Assembly (NCBI GenBank): GCA_022800935.1
Contig: JAAWRH010000015.1
Coordinates: 1 to 64,000, forward strand
DNA length: 64,000 nt
Source: Oscillospiraceae bacterium
GTDB taxonomy: Bacteria > Bacillota > Clostridia > Oscillospirales > Ruminococcaceae
Reading direction: 5' to 3'
Below are positions 54,567 to 63,492 of the stretch, piece by piece. The notes beneath the pieces were generated by a model. The model had not been told where the DNA came from. It searched no databases and saw only the letters and a list, made by a program, of their open reading frames with translations. Within the stretch, counting starts at the first letter, position 1, and every line of letters begins with the position of its first letter. A program made the position numbers and the translations under genes.

Positions 54567-55175
54567 TCATCCAATAGGCTCCCGGTCCTTCTGCATCTGG
54601 GCAAAATCCGCAATCAGCTTCACCGCGTTGTCGATTCCCACCCGGCTGGTGTTCAGCGCAATGTCATAATTTTCCATCGAACCCCATTTCTTTCCGGTGT
54701 AATAGCTGTAATAGCTGGCCCTTCTCCGGTCGGTGCGGATGATTGTCTCCTCCGCCACCCGCGCGGGCTTCTCGTAAAGGTTGGATATCCTCCGGATGCG
54801 GTGGGGAAGATCGGCGTATACAAATACATTGACACAGTTGCTGAAGTCCCGCAGTGCATAGTCAGCACACCGCCCCACAATTACACAGGGGGATTCCCTG
54901 GCCACCAGCTGGATGGCCTCAAACTGGGCCAGAAACAGCTTGTGATTGATGGACATATCCGCCCCATAGCCCCCGGTGGAAAGGGAGAACAGCAGGCTCA
55001 TGGGTTTTTCGTCGTTGATTTCCAGCAGGTCTCTGCTCAGGCCGCTGTGCTTGGCGGCCACCGTCAACAGCTCCTGGTCATAGAATTTAATTCCCAGATG
55101 GGCGGCGAGCTTCTCCCCAATCTCGTGCCCTCCGCTTCCGTATTGCCGTCCGATTGTAATAATGAGATTATCCAT
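54567..55175 (-). CDS. Cytidylate kinase-like family protein (Cmk2)
   Basis: A 202-residue P-loop protein: GRQYGSGGHEIGEKLA (9-24) is a Walker A-like loop with GSGG, then YDQELL, VIVGRCADYAL and a lid with RRASYYSYYTGKKWG. It fits the cytidylate_kin2 family, a kinase-like group whose substrate is unknown; true Cmk would have GPAGAGKST. The start is ATG 55175 with GGAG. Similar genes sit near K+ transport or dormancy genes in some Clostridia; this link is not established. Confidence 0.8.
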   Translation of the reverse strand: MDNLIITIGRQYGSGGHEIGEKLAAHLGIKFYDQELLTVAAKHSGLSRDLLEINDEKPMSLLFSLSTGGYGADMSINHKLFLAQFEAIQLVARESPCVIVGRCADYALRDFSNCVNVFVYADLPHRIRRISNLYEKPARVAEETIIRTDRRRASYYSYYTGKKWGSMENYDIALNTSRVGIDNAVKLIADFAQMQKDREPIG

Positions 55176-55278
55176 AATCAGGCTCCATTTCTCCGGCAGA
55201 TCAAGGCCGGAAAGCATTTTGTCCCTTTGGTTTAGATAAGTTGTATAAAACCCGTTCCGGTTCCAAACTTACATCTAT

Positions 55279-55307
55279 ATTATCCTACAAAACCAAAGAT
55301 TTGTCAC
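55279..55307 (-). promoter_or_regulatory. Promoter of the cytidylate-kinase-like gene
   Basis: On the minus strand, GTGACA (55302-55307), 17 bases, GATAAT (55279-55284). Confidence 0.55.
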
Positions 55308-55376
55308 CCCCTTTTCATGAAAATAGTTGCACAATTTTTTCCATGAAAATTTGGCAGGTTTTGGTCGGGGCCAGAC

Positions 55377-56042
55377 TCAGAACAGCTCCTTCCGCTGTCC
55401 GGTCAGCTTGGCGACGTCGTCGTTATGCCCCATGATAATCAGGGTTTCTTTTTCCTGGAACACATGATCCGGCCGGGGCAGCGGCAGGATTTTTCCGTTT
55501 TCCTTGGTGGCCAAGATGCTGATATTGTATTTGGAGCGGACGTTTTTCTGTATAATGGTTTTTCCCACCCAGGAGGGGGGGACCTGTATCTCATAGATGG
55601 AGTAATCCGGCGTAAGCTCGATGTAATCGAACACGTTGTCCAACCCGTATTTCACCGCCAGCCGCTCCGCCATCTCCTTTTCGGAGTAAATCACCTGGTC
55701 CGCGCCGTTGCGCAGCAGAAATTTGGCGTGAACGTCGCTCCTTGCCCTGGAGAGGACCAGCTTGGCACCAAAGTCCTTGAGCAGGGCGGTGGTCTCCAAG
55801 GAGCTTTGGAAGTTATCCCCAATCACCACGGCGCACAGATCAAAGTTTCCCACCCCCAGGGAGGCGATAAACTGCTCGTTGGTGGCGTCCCCTATCTGCC
55901 CGTTGGACATGTAGGGCATGGCCTCGTTGACGCGGGACTCCACCACGTCCACCCCCATCACATCGTTGCCCTGTTTGTAAAAGTTATAGGCCAGGTTTTT
56001 CCCGAACCTCCCCAGGCCGATAATCAGAATGGATTTCACCAT
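55377..56042 (-). CDS. ktrA: Ktr system potassium transporter regulatory subunit
   Basis: A 221-residue single RCK protein (TrkA_N with IGLGRFGKNLA at 8-18 and D30 in GVDVVE; TrkA_C from about 140). It forms the octameric ring that gates KtrB with ATP/ADP and c-di-AMP. It directly follows ktrB by 33 bases on the minus strand. The single-RCK size separates it from trkA at 52.2 kb. Confidence 0.93.
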   Translation of the reverse strand: MVKSILIIGLGRFGKNLAYNFYKQGNDVMGVDVVESRVNEAMPYMSNGQIGDATNEQFIASLGVGNFDLCAVVIGDNFQSSLETTALLKDFGAKLVLSRARSDVHAKFLLRNGADQVIYSEKEMAERLAVKYGLDNVFDYIELTPDYSIYEIQVPPSWVGKTIIQKNVRSKYNISILATKENGKILPLPRPDHVFQEKETLIIMGHNDDVAKLTGQRKELF

Positions 56043-56075
56043 ATATCACAACTCCTTTTCAGACGGAATCCCCCG

Positions 56076-57473
56076 TTACCCCACCGTGATGCGCTCCAGG
56101 GGCAGCCGGGAGGGCGAGGTATCATACAAATCGGAAAACACAACCAGAATGGACAGCCCGCCGACTCTGCCCAAAAACATCATGGCGGCGAGAATCAAAT
56201 GGGAGCCGTCAGAGAGGGTAGGCGTGGCACCCAGGGAAAGGCCCACTGTCCCGACGGCGGAGACCGTTTCCACCAGCACCGCCCGCAGGCCAATCCCGTC
56301 CATAGCGGATATGGCAAGGGCCGCAGCCAATACCACCGAGAGATACAGCATCAGGATGCTGCACGCCTGCCGGAGCACCTCTCCGCCGATGCGGCGGCGG
56401 AAGCATTCCACCTCTTTTTTGTTTTTCAGTTCGGAGAGAATGGTCAAAAACAGCACGGCAAAGGTGGTGGTCTTGATTCCCCCTGCCGTGGAGCCGGGGG
56501 ACCCGCCGATGAGCATCAGCGCGCAGGTGAGGAGGATGCCCCCGTCGGAGAGCTGGGAGAGGTCTACGGTATTAAAGCCCGCCGTCCGCACCGTGACCGA
56601 TTGGAACAGGGCAAAAAGGCATTTCTGCCAGGGCGTCCCGTGGGCAAAGGCATCCCCGTTCCATTCCAGCAGGGCAAACAGCACTGCGCCGCCCAGCAGC
56701 AGCACACCGGAGGTCACCAGCACCAGCTTGCTGTTGAGCTTGTACCGGCGGAAGGAAAGCTTGTTCTCCACAATATCCGCCCAAACGTAAAACCCCAGCC
56801 CTCCAATTACCACCAGCGCCATGATTACGCCTATGAAAAGCGGATCAGCCGCCACGGAGGTGAGGGAGGAAAAGGGCTCGGTCTGCCCCATCAGATCAAA
56901 GCCCGCATTGCAGAAGGCGGAGACAGAGTAGAACACCGATTCGGAAAGTCCTCTGACCATCCCCTTTTGGGGACAGAGCCGGACAGCCAGCAGCGCAGCC
57001 CCGATCCCCTCTATGAGTATGGTGCCGAAGAAGATAAAACGGGTCATCCGGACAATGCCGCCCACCTGGGGGGCGGAAACCGATTCCTGCATCATAAACC
57101 GGTGGCGCAGGCTGATTTTCCGCCGCATAAACATGACGCTGACAATGGAGAGGGTCATAAACCCAATGCCCCCTATCTGAATCAGCGTCAGAATCACCAG
57201 CTTCCCGAATAGGGACCAGTAGGTATAGGTGTCGTAAACCACCAGTCCCGTCACGCAGGTGGCGGAGGTGGCGGTGAAGAGCGCGTCCACCACCGGGGTG
57301 ACGACCCGCACCCGGCTGGAAATTGGCAGCATCAGCAGCAACGTCCCCACCGCCACAATGATCAAATACCCGAAGATGATGAAGCGGGTAGGAGAAATGC
57401 GGGACTGGGGCAGGCTTCTGAGCCTCTGCTCCGCCCTGGCGGAAAGCTTCAATGAGTCAGGAATGTGAAACAT
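56076..57473 (-). CDS. ktrB: Ktr system potassium transporter, membrane subunit
   Basis: A 465-residue transporter with four pore repeats: ATSATCVTGLVVYD, SAFCNAGFDLMG, SVTVRTAGFNTVD and SAVGTVGLSLG are the four filter segments, with the gate GGSPGSTAGGIKTTTF. The N-terminal SPTRFIIFGYLIIV helix is typical of KtrB. Na+-dependent K+ uptake is expected. The upstream gene (57503) ends 29 bases before its start. Confidence 0.95.
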   Translation of the reverse strand: MFHIPDSLKLSARAEQRLRSLPQSRISPTRFIIFGYLIIVAVGTLLLMLPISSRVRVVTPVVDALFTATSATCVTGLVVYDTYTYWSLFGKLVILTLIQIGGIGFMTLSIVSVMFMRRKISLRHRFMMQESVSAPQVGGIVRMTRFIFFGTILIEGIGAALLAVRLCPQKGMVRGLSESVFYSVSAFCNAGFDLMGQTEPFSSLTSVAADPLFIGVIMALVVIGGLGFYVWADIVENKLSFRRYKLNSKLVLVTSGVLLLGGAVLFALLEWNGDAFAHGTPWQKCLFALFQSVTVRTAGFNTVDLSQLSDGGILLTCALMLIGGSPGSTAGGIKTTTFAVLFLTILSELKNKKEVECFRRRIGGEVLRQACSILMLYLSVVLAAALAISAMDGIGLRAVLVETVSAVGTVGLSLGATPTLSDGSHLILAAMMFLGRVGGLSILVVFSDLYDTSPSRLPLERITVG

Positions 57474-57502
57474 ATCGTCATCTCCCGAAAATACAGTCGA
57501 AT

Positions 57503-58627
57503 TCAGCGCAGGACATAACGGTCGGAAAAGGAGAAGCAGACAGAGAGACTGCCTCCCTCCCCCGCCAGGTCCGCGCCCTTTTCCTTTGCCTGACTGACCG
57601 CGTGGTACATGGCGCTGGCCGAGACAAGGGCGGAGAAAAGTCCGTTGGGGAAGTCCCCCTGGAGCGCCTCCCCCAGCGCCCAGCTAATCCAGTAGTAGCT
57701 GGCCAGCTGGGATTTATAAACGGTTGTCTGTGTTCCCCGGCAGGCAATACCGACGGTTTCCCCGCAATGAACCGCCGGAAAGGCGTTTTCAGCGCAAAGC
57801 TCCGGCAGGAAGGCGTGGAGCTCCTCCACAAGACTGGAGTCCTTCAGCTCCTCCTCCAATAGGGAAAGATAACGCCGGTCATCCGCCTGGGAAAGACACT
57901 GCTGGTACAGCCGGAGTGCCGTCTGCACCGCGCAGGCAACCTCCTCCTGGGTGTGGGGATAGGGGGTATAGGTCTCCTCCTGCTGGCAGAGGAAGAAAAA
58001 CTGCTTCTGGGAGCCAAAGCTTTTGGTCTTCCAGCCCCTGGCATAGTCCTCTACCATCTGTCCCAGCGCTGGAACAGTCACATCGTTGATCCGGCATTCC
58101 CCAGTGATATCCTCGCCGTTTTTGGCGCAGTAAACCTTGATATAACACAGCCGTTGATTGCCGAGGCGTTTGACAACCTCCTCCCGGAGAAGCTTCCAGA
58201 GAACCTGGGCGTCGGTCTCCTCCGGCATCTCCCCCATGCCCACCAGATTGCTCTGATAGACGTCCCATTTATGGGCGCTTCCCACAAACTCCGACTGAAT
58301 TTCCCCAATGCGCTCCCCTTCGGACATGGCGCGCACCCCGTCCAGCATCCCGAACAGGAAGCTGCCCTGGGCCATCCCTATGGCCGATTCCTGGTCCTGT
58401 CCCAGACCGGCACTGCATTCAAAGAGCTCCCTGTCCCACTTGGGGGAATTCAGGAAATAGACCAGCACTGCGCTGCGGTCCTCCAAACCGGCCAGTTCCA
58501 TCCGAAGAGACACATCCCATTCGGGGATTTCCAGGAGGTTGTCCCGGCAGCGGGTTTCCACATTTTCCAGCGAATCCCTAATCTGTTCCAAAAGCTCCTG
58601 TTCTTTTTTCTGTTTATCCTCAATCAT
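57503..58627 (-). CDS. Unknown 374-residue protein, possibly DUF6348
   Basis: I do not recognise a firm function. The protein starts with a coiled-coil-like charged helix (KQKKEQELLEQIRDSLENVE), then alpha/beta segments such as RMELAGLEDRSAVLVYFL and IGEIQSEFVGSAHKWDVYQSNLVGMG, which recall DUF6348, and a helical C-terminal half rich in Gln and Leu. No signal peptide or membrane helix. It lies between the DUF4241 gene and ktrB on the same strand; both neighbours upstream are immunity-type proteins, so a similar role is possible. Confidence 0.6.
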   Translation of the reverse strand: MIEDKQKKEQELLEQIRDSLENVETRCRDNLLEIPEWDVSLRMELAGLEDRSAVLVYFLNSPKWDRELFECSAGLGQDQESAIGMAQGSFLFGMLDGVRAMSEGERIGEIQSEFVGSAHKWDVYQSNLVGMGEMPEETDAQVLWKLLREEVVKRLGNQRLCYIKVYCAKNGEDITGECRINDVTVPALGQMVEDYARGWKTKSFGSQKQFFFLCQQEETYTPYPHTQEEVACAVQTALRLYQQCLSQADDRRYLSLLEEELKDSSLVEELHAFLPELCAENAFPAVHCGETVGIACRGTQTTVYKSQLASYYWISWALGEALQGDFPNGLFSALVSASAMYHAVSQAKEKGADLAGEGGSLSVCFSFSDRYVLR

Positions 58628-58692
58628 GATAACTTCTTCCTTTCCGTGCAGATAAGCGGCGCGTTCCGGGGAGTAGAAACCTTTAACAATTG

Positions 58693-59427
58693 CTAACTAT
58701 TCCCATACGCCAGCTCAATATCGATAAACTGCACCACCAACTGGCAGATATTCCCCTTAGAGTCATAGCCGAAATACATAGGATAAGCGCCATCCCCAAA
58801 TCCGCTTTGAAAAATGGGGAGGTAGTATTCCGTGTTGGGAATCCTCCAGTTAATCCAGTCCCCTCCGTTGCGCTGGTACTTGGGATAAATGCGGGAGCTG
58901 AGCACAAACAGGGAGGAAAAATAATCGTCGAACATGCTGTCGCCGGGGGACTCCCGTTCCCATTCCTCCATAAAATCACAGAAGGCATCCCGAACCCTTA
59001 CATCGCAGACACAGGCCATACCCGCGTCCACATTAAAGCCGAAATACTCTCCCTCCCGCAGATGCACCAGGTCCTCCTCGCCGGTCAGGGCCTCCTCATG
59101 GTAAACGGCGGCGCGGCGGTTAAAGCGGACCCGCACGGCGGCATAACGGACGCAGTCCCCGTTTTCCGGGAGAACGACGCAGGCCTCCGCCTGATACTCC
59201 CCCGCCGGAACCTTCTGAAAATAGGGCTGCTGATCCCTGCTCATATATGTGAACGGGTCCCTTGCCAGCACCTCTCCCGTGGGGAAGGAGATGCTGCCCA
59301 GCGAAATCTGATCAATGGCCTTGCCGCACACTTCTCTTTGGGAAAAATAAGCGTTCAGGTCATTTGGACAACGGGTCCAGGTTCTTTTTTTATGGTAAAG
59401 CTCCAGCCATTCTGCGGTTGGCGGCAT
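58693..59427 (-). CDS. DUF4241 domain protein
   Basis: A 244-residue protein matching DUF4241. It has ISLGSISFPTGEVLARDPFTY, EGEYFGFNVDAGMACVCDVR and FGDGAYPMYFGYDSKGNICQLVVQFID, which are the family signatures. DUF4241 proteins are frequent near polymorphic toxin and immunity genes, though biochemical data are lacking. A promoter with TTGACA and TATAAT lies upstream, so it is expressed on its own or leads a small operon with the 374-residue gene. Confidence 0.8.
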   Translation of the reverse strand: MPPTAEWLELYHKKRTWTRCPNDLNAYFSQREVCGKAIDQISLGSISFPTGEVLARDPFTYMSRDQQPYFQKVPAGEYQAEACVVLPENGDCVRYAAVRVRFNRRAAVYHEEALTGEEDLVHLREGEYFGFNVDAGMACVCDVRVRDAFCDFMEEWERESPGDSMFDDYFSSLFVLSSRIYPKYQRNGGDWINWRIPNTEYYLPIFQSGFGDGAYPMYFGYDSKGNICQLVVQFIDIELAYGNS

Positions 59428-59478
59428 GGAGCATTCCCCCTCTCATGATAATCTAAAAAACATATCTATTCAAATTAT

Positions 59479-59506
59479 ATTATAAAGCAATCCTGCGGCT
59501 TGTCAA
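59479..59506 (-). promoter_or_regulatory. Promoter of the DUF4241 gene
   Basis: On the minus strand, TTGACA (59501-59506), 16 bases, TATAAT (59479-59484). Confidence 0.65.
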
Positions 59507-59576
59507 TTTAAAAATTGGTTTTTGAAACAAAGCAGTTGTTTTTTTGCATTTTCTGACACCAAATGGGATAAAACGT

Positions 59577-59584
59577 CATACACT
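59577..59584 (+). promoter_or_regulatory. Sigma-E-like -10 element before cotJA
   Basis: CATACACT fits the sigma-E -10 consensus. A matching -35 was not found at the usual 13-15 bases, so this is a half-supported site, about 147 bases before cotJA. The 59428-59730 stretch otherwise holds nothing clear. Confidence 0.35.
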
Positions 59585-59730
59585 GATACTGAACCTTGTT
59601 AAAATTGCAATCAATACAGGCCATTGGGGAGCGAGGGGCTCGACGCTCATGTTTTCCGGCAGTTTATCAAGGTATCAATCAGCGGCGGAGCTCATATCTC
59701 CGCCGCAAACCAAACGAAAGGATGAAGGCA

Positions 59731-59967
59731 ATGGAACAGATGAATTCCATGGACCTGGGCAGCAGCCAGATGAATCTGAACAATCTGGCGGACCAGTTTG
59801 ACAGCTGCTCCGATCCCTTTCCCATGGCTCTGGCAATGGCTTATGTGCGGTATCAGCAATGGGGATCAACCTACGACCCCACAACCGCCCTGCACAGAGG
59901 AACCATGTTCCCCGATCTCGACAAACCCTTCCTTGGAGAGGAGGCGCTGAGCTGTGGCAGAAAATAA
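59731..59967 (+). CDS. cotJA: Spore coat associated protein CotJA
   Basis: A 78-residue protein with the CotJA features: CSDPFPMALAMAYVRYQQW in the middle and PDLDKPFLGEE near the end. It is a spore coat/inner coat component made in the mother cell. I chose ATG 59731, with AAAGGA eight bases upstream. It overlaps cotJB by 14 bases. Confidence 0.9.
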   Translation: MEQMNSMDLGSSQMNLNNLADQFDSCSDPFPMALAMAYVRYQQWGSTYDPTTALHRGTMFPDLDKPFLGEEALSCGRK

Positions 59968-60232
59968 CGAGAGCAAAGAGGTCCTTCTGCACCGTTTACA
60001 GGTATGCGGATTTATTTTGGTAGAGCTGAACGAATATCTGGACTCCCATCCGGAGGACCAGGACGCCCTGCGGTGCTTTGAAAAGCACCGCGCCATGTAC
60101 GAGGAAGCCGCTGAGGCGTACACCAAACGATACGGCCCGGTTACCATCCTGGACCACGCGGCAACACAGGGAAACAAGTGGCGCTGGGTAGAAGGCCCAT
60201 GGCCCTGGGAGACGGAAAAGGAGGGAATGTAG
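59954..60232 (+). CDS. cotJB: Spore coat protein CotJB
   Basis: A 92-residue protein with the CotJB pattern LHRLQVCGFILVELNEYLDSHPEDQDAL and YTKRYGPVT, and the closing WVEGPWPWE. The start is GTG 59954 with GAGGAGG upstream. It overlaps cotJA and lies two bases before cotJC, so the three are one unit. Confidence 0.93.
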   Translation: MAENNESKEVLLHRLQVCGFILVELNEYLDSHPEDQDALRCFEKHRAMYEEAAEAYTKRYGPVTILDHAATQGNKWRWVEGPWPWETEKEGM

Positions 60233-60234
60233 TC

Positions 60235-60840
60235 ATGTGGGTATATCAGAAGAAGCTGCAATATCCGGTCAAGGTAGCGCGTCCAAATCCCGCGCTGGCC
60301 AGGGTGATTATCAGCCAGTTTGGTGGGCCTGACGGCGAAATGGGCGCGGCGACACGCTACCTGAGCCAGCGCTTTTCCGCCCCAAACGATGAGATGAAAG
60401 GGATTTTAACCGATATAGGAACTGAAGAACTCGCCCACATTGAGATGGTCTGCTCCCTGATTTATCAGCTGACCCGCAACCTGAGCATAGACGAAATTAA
60501 AAAGAGCGGATTCGACACTTACTTTGTCGATCACACAACCGGCCTTTACCCTGCGGATGCCTCCGGCAATCCCTTTACCGCTGCAACGCTCCAGTCTACC
60601 GGGGATCCCATCACAGACCTCAACGAGGACCTTGCTGCGGAACAGAAAGCCCGTTTGACCTATGACAACATTCTCCGCCTGGCCGACGACCCCGATGTCC
60701 GCGATGTGATCAAGTTCCTTCGCGCCAGAGAAATCGTGCATTACCAGCGGTTTGGCGAAGCGCTCCGCGGTGTTCTGGATTCCCTTGACTCTAAAAATTA
60801 CTATGCCTTCAACCCGTCCTTTGATAAATGCAGGAAATAG
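60235..60840 (+). CDS. cotJC: Spore coat protein CotJC (manganese catalase family)
   Basis: A 201-residue protein of the di-manganese catalase fold. Metal ligand motifs are GTEELAHIEMV and EQKARLTYDN with REIVHYQRFGE, which hold Glu and His residues. CotJC binds the coat together with CotJA and may protect spores from H2O2. A strong terminator lies 117 bases downstream. Confidence 0.95.
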   Translation: MWVYQKKLQYPVKVARPNPALARVIISQFGGPDGEMGAATRYLSQRFSAPNDEMKGILTDIGTEELAHIEMVCSLIYQLTRNLSIDEIKKSGFDTYFVDHTTGLYPADASGNPFTAATLQSTGDPITDLNEDLAAEQKARLTYDNILRLADDPDVRDVIKFLRAREIVHYQRFGEALRGVLDSLDSKNYYAFNPSFDKCRK

Positions 60841-60956
60841 GAAAACTTCTGTTATATTTGGCTCAAATATCCCTGTGCTGATGATATATCCATCTTTAAT
60901 GGAACATTTCACAGCCACTCCGGCCATCGGATTGGAAGTGTAAAGAGCTGATTGCC

Positions 60957-60995
60957 AAAAGGGCAGGCACATTGCTTTGTGTGCCTGCCCTTTTT
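60957..60995 (+). terminator. Terminator of cotJABC
   Basis: AAAAGGGCAGGCACA pairs with TGTGCCTGCCCTTTTT across a short loop. Confidence 0.88.
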
Positions 60996-61090
60996 GACAA
61001 TTAGAGACACTTTTGTTCAGGTAGCTCCAACCATATGCACAAAGCTGCGGCATATTTCACAATTAAGGCATTTCTATTGTCAGCTCATCA

Positions 61091-61120
61091 TTGACAATCT
61101 AATGTCCAATATTTTATAAT
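61091..61120 (+). promoter_or_regulatory. Strong promoter of the chemoreceptor gene
   Basis: TTGACA (61091-61096), 18 bases, TATAAT (61115-61120): both hexamers perfect. It gives a leader of about 155 bases. Confidence 0.8.
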
Positions 61121-61125
61121 AGAAT

Positions 61126-61282
61126 TAACAAAAGCTGCCATGGGCGAAGGGCCTAACGGGATTGAAGCATATCGCCAATACAACCCGATTGAGACGGCAG
61201 GGCAATGAGCGCTTGGAAAGGGTGTAACGCGGCAGCTTAGCGGGTCCAAAGTAATAATGTTATAAAACGGGAGTGCATCAAG
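61126..61282 (+). ncRNA. Structured 5' leader of unknown class before the chemoreceptor
   Basis: AAGCTGCC (61132-61139) pairs exactly with GGCAGCTT (61231-61238), enclosing about 90 bases. Inside, GGCGA (61143-61147) pairs with TCGCC (61172-61176). CGGGATTG (61157-61164) can pair with CAACCCG (61181-61187), which would cross that stem as a pseudoknot. It resembles a riboswitch aptamer layout. It does not match c-di-GMP-I or -II patterns that I know. Confidence 0.5.
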
Positions 61283-63256
61283 ATGAACAGTATCCGAAAA
61301 AAAATTACAGTCTGCCTGATTGCAACGGTTCTCATTGCTTTGCTCGCAGTGGGGCTCTCCAGCATTCTGCTGAATTACCGGAGTACCCTGGCTACAGTGA
61401 ATCAGATGATGGGCGAAACAGTCGCCCTAGCCGGGGAACGCATTGAGCAGGAATTAAGCGCGTACCGAAATGTGGCCATGGATACAGGCTGTATCCCCCA
61501 ACTTTCAGATGATAGTGTACCGGTAGAGGAAAAGCGGGCCATTATAGACGAACGAGTACAGATGCACGGCCTCCAGCGGGGCAACATCGTCGGTATGGAC
61601 GGAATCAGTATTTTTGACGGAAACGACTACTCCAATCGGGAATATGTACAGCAGGCCATGCGGGGCAATATATATGTGTCCGAGCCGTTGGTCAGCAAAA
61701 TCACCGGAGAGCTTTCCATCATGGTGGCAGCACCCCTTTATGCCGGCGGAGAGCATGGCTCTGACATTGTGGGGGTGGTCTATTTCGTACCCTCTGAGAC
61801 CTTTTTAAACGACATTGTCTCCTCCATCAAAATAAGCGAAACCAGCCATGCCTATATGATCAATAAAACCGGCGATACCATCGCTGACTCTACCCTGGAT
61901 ACCATCACTACCCAGAATATTGAGCGGGAGGCAGCAGATGATCCGTCCCTGAAACAGTTGGCCGATATACATAAGGATATGCGGCAGGGCAACAAGGGCT
62001 TTGGAAGCTTCCACGCTTCTGACGGACCCCGTTTTGCGGCCTATGCTCCGGTGAGCGGCACAGACGGCTGGAGCGTAGCTGTTACTGCCATGAAAAAGGA
62101 TTATCTGGCCAATACATATTTTGGTATGTTTGTCAATATCGCTGTTATGATTGTCTCTGTCATGGCCTCCATTTTTGTTGCGCTGAAGCTGTCCAGCAAT
62201 ATCAGTGTACCCATGCAGGCCTGCGCCAAGCGGATGAAACAGTTGGTGGAGGGCGATTTGGAATCTCCGGTGCCCCAAAGCCAAGGACGGGACGAAACCG
62301 CCGAACTGACAAAATCCACAGCCGACCTTGTGGTGGGCCTGAACGCCATTATTTACGATATCCGCTATCTGCTCACAGAGATGGCCGGAAAGAATTTCGA
62401 CATTCAGTCCGCCCACCGCGAGGCCTATGTAGGCAGCTTTGAGGGAATTTTGGACTCCATGCGAACCCTTAAAACGGAACTGAGCTCCACGATGAATCAG
62501 ATAAACCTGTCGGCCAGCCAGGTCTCCGCCGCCAGCGAACAGGTCTCTATCGGGGCTCAGACCCTGAGCCAGGGTTCCATGACACAGGCAAGCTCGGTGG
62601 AAGAGCTTGCCGCCACCATCACCGAAATTTCTTCCAGCGCCAAACAGACCTCCTCTGCTGCAGAGCAGGCGGGCCATTTTGTGGAGCAAGCCGGAGCGCG
62701 GCTGAACACCAGCGTAAACCAGGTCGGCGAGCTGAACAGCGCAATGCAAAAGATATCCAAATCCTCCGAGGAGATTTCCGTTATCATAGCAACCATAGAA
62801 AACATCGCCTTCCAGACCAATATTCTGGCCTTAAACGCCGCCGTTGAGGCTGCCCGCGCTGGCGTTTCCGGTAAGGGGTTTGCCGTGGTTGCCGACGAGG
62901 TGCGCACGCTGGCATCCAGGTCCGACGAAGCCGCAAAGGCCACTAAGGAATTGATTGAACGTTCCATTCAGGCGGCGGCTGAGGGCGACCAGGCTGTGTC
63001 AAAGGTAACAGAATCCCTGGAACAGACCAGTGTGCTGGCAGGCAACGTGACCGCACAGATGAATATTGTTGTGGACGCAATAGAGAGTCAGACCACCGCC
63101 CTTAGTCAGGTAACGGAAGGCATCGATCAAATTTCCTCTGTAGTGCAGACCAACAGCGCCACCTCGGAGGAAAGCGCCGCAGCCAGCCAACAGCTTTCGG
63201 CGGAGGCTGCCAGTCTGAAAAAGCTGGTGGAGCAGTTCACCCTTGCGAGAAGTTAA
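61283..63256 (+). CDS. Methyl-accepting chemotaxis protein (Cache, HAMP, signalling domain)
   Basis: A 657-residue receptor: membrane helix 1 (about 8-29), an extracellular double-Cache-type sensor domain (about 33-270; includes [20 protein letters not shown] and [16 protein letters not shown]), helix 2 (about 275-300), HAMP (about 300-355), and a long signalling coiled coil with the tip [20 protein letters not shown]. The ligand is unknown; Cache domains often bind amino acids or organic acids. The gene has a very strong promoter and a structured leader. It fits a motile organism. Confidence 0.94.
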   Translation: MNSIRKKITVCLIATVLIALLAVGLSSILLNYRSTLATVNQMMGETVALAGERIEQELSAYRNVAMDTGCIPQLSDDSVPVEEKRAIIDERVQMHGLQRGNIVGMDGISIFDGNDYSNREYVQQAMRGNIYVSEPLVSKITGELSIMVAAPLYAGGEHGSDIVGVVYFVPSETFLNDIVSSIKISETSHAYMINKTGDTIADSTLDTITTQNIEREAADDPSLKQLADIHKDMRQGNKGFGSFHASDGPRFAAYAPVSGTDGWSVAVTAMKKDYLANTYFGMFVNIAVMIVSVMASIFVALKLSSNISVPMQACAKRMKQLVEGDLESPVPQSQGRDETAELTKSTADLVVGLNAIIYDIRYLLTEMAGKNFDIQSAHREAYVGSFEGILDSMRTLKTELSSTMNQINLSASQVSAASEQVSIGAQTLSQGSMTQASSVEELAATITEISSSAKQTSSAAEQAGHFVEQAGARLNTSVNQVGELNSAMQKISKSSEEISVIIATIENIAFQTNILALNAAVEAARAGVSGKGFAVVADEVRTLASRSDEAAKATKELIERSIQAAAEGDQAVSKVTESLEQTSVLAGNVTAQMNIVVDAIESQTTALSQVTEGIDQISSVVQTNSATSEESAAASQQLSAEAASLKKLVEQFTLARS

Positions 63257-63294
63257 GGCCTTGTTACTGCTTTCATATTGAAAAAACTTACATT

Positions 63295-63335
63295 CCCATA
63301 TCCCCGGTTTTGGACAGCCGGGGATATGGGTTTTT
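63295..63335 (+). terminator. Terminator of the chemoreceptor gene
   Basis: CCCATATCCCCGG pairs with CCGGGGATATGGG, followed by T5. Confidence 0.88.
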
Positions 63336-63420
63336 GTTTTGCCGGAAAAACAGGTCCCTATAACGTGATTTGTACTATCACCCTCGCCATACAAAGTTTC
63401 TCAAATTCATTTTTTAATGA

Positions 63421-63449
63421 TTGCCGGTTTACAAAAGATATGTTAAAAT
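63421..63449 (+). promoter_or_regulatory. Promoter of the sensor kinase gene
   Basis: TTGCCG (63421-63426), 17 bases, TAAAAT (63444-63449). Confidence 0.5.
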
Positions 63450-63492
63450 AAATTCAGCTTTTTAAACAAAACCGTTAGGAGATGGTATCAGA

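Noticed and set aside
55425..57212. 595-codon plus-strand open frame opposite ktrAB
   Set aside because: Shadow frame rich in Gly, His and Gln, characteristic of the complement of membrane protein genes.
61126..61282. c-di-GMP-I (GEMM) riboswitch
   Set aside because: The conserved loop and receptor sequences of GEMM are not present; kept as an unknown structured leader.
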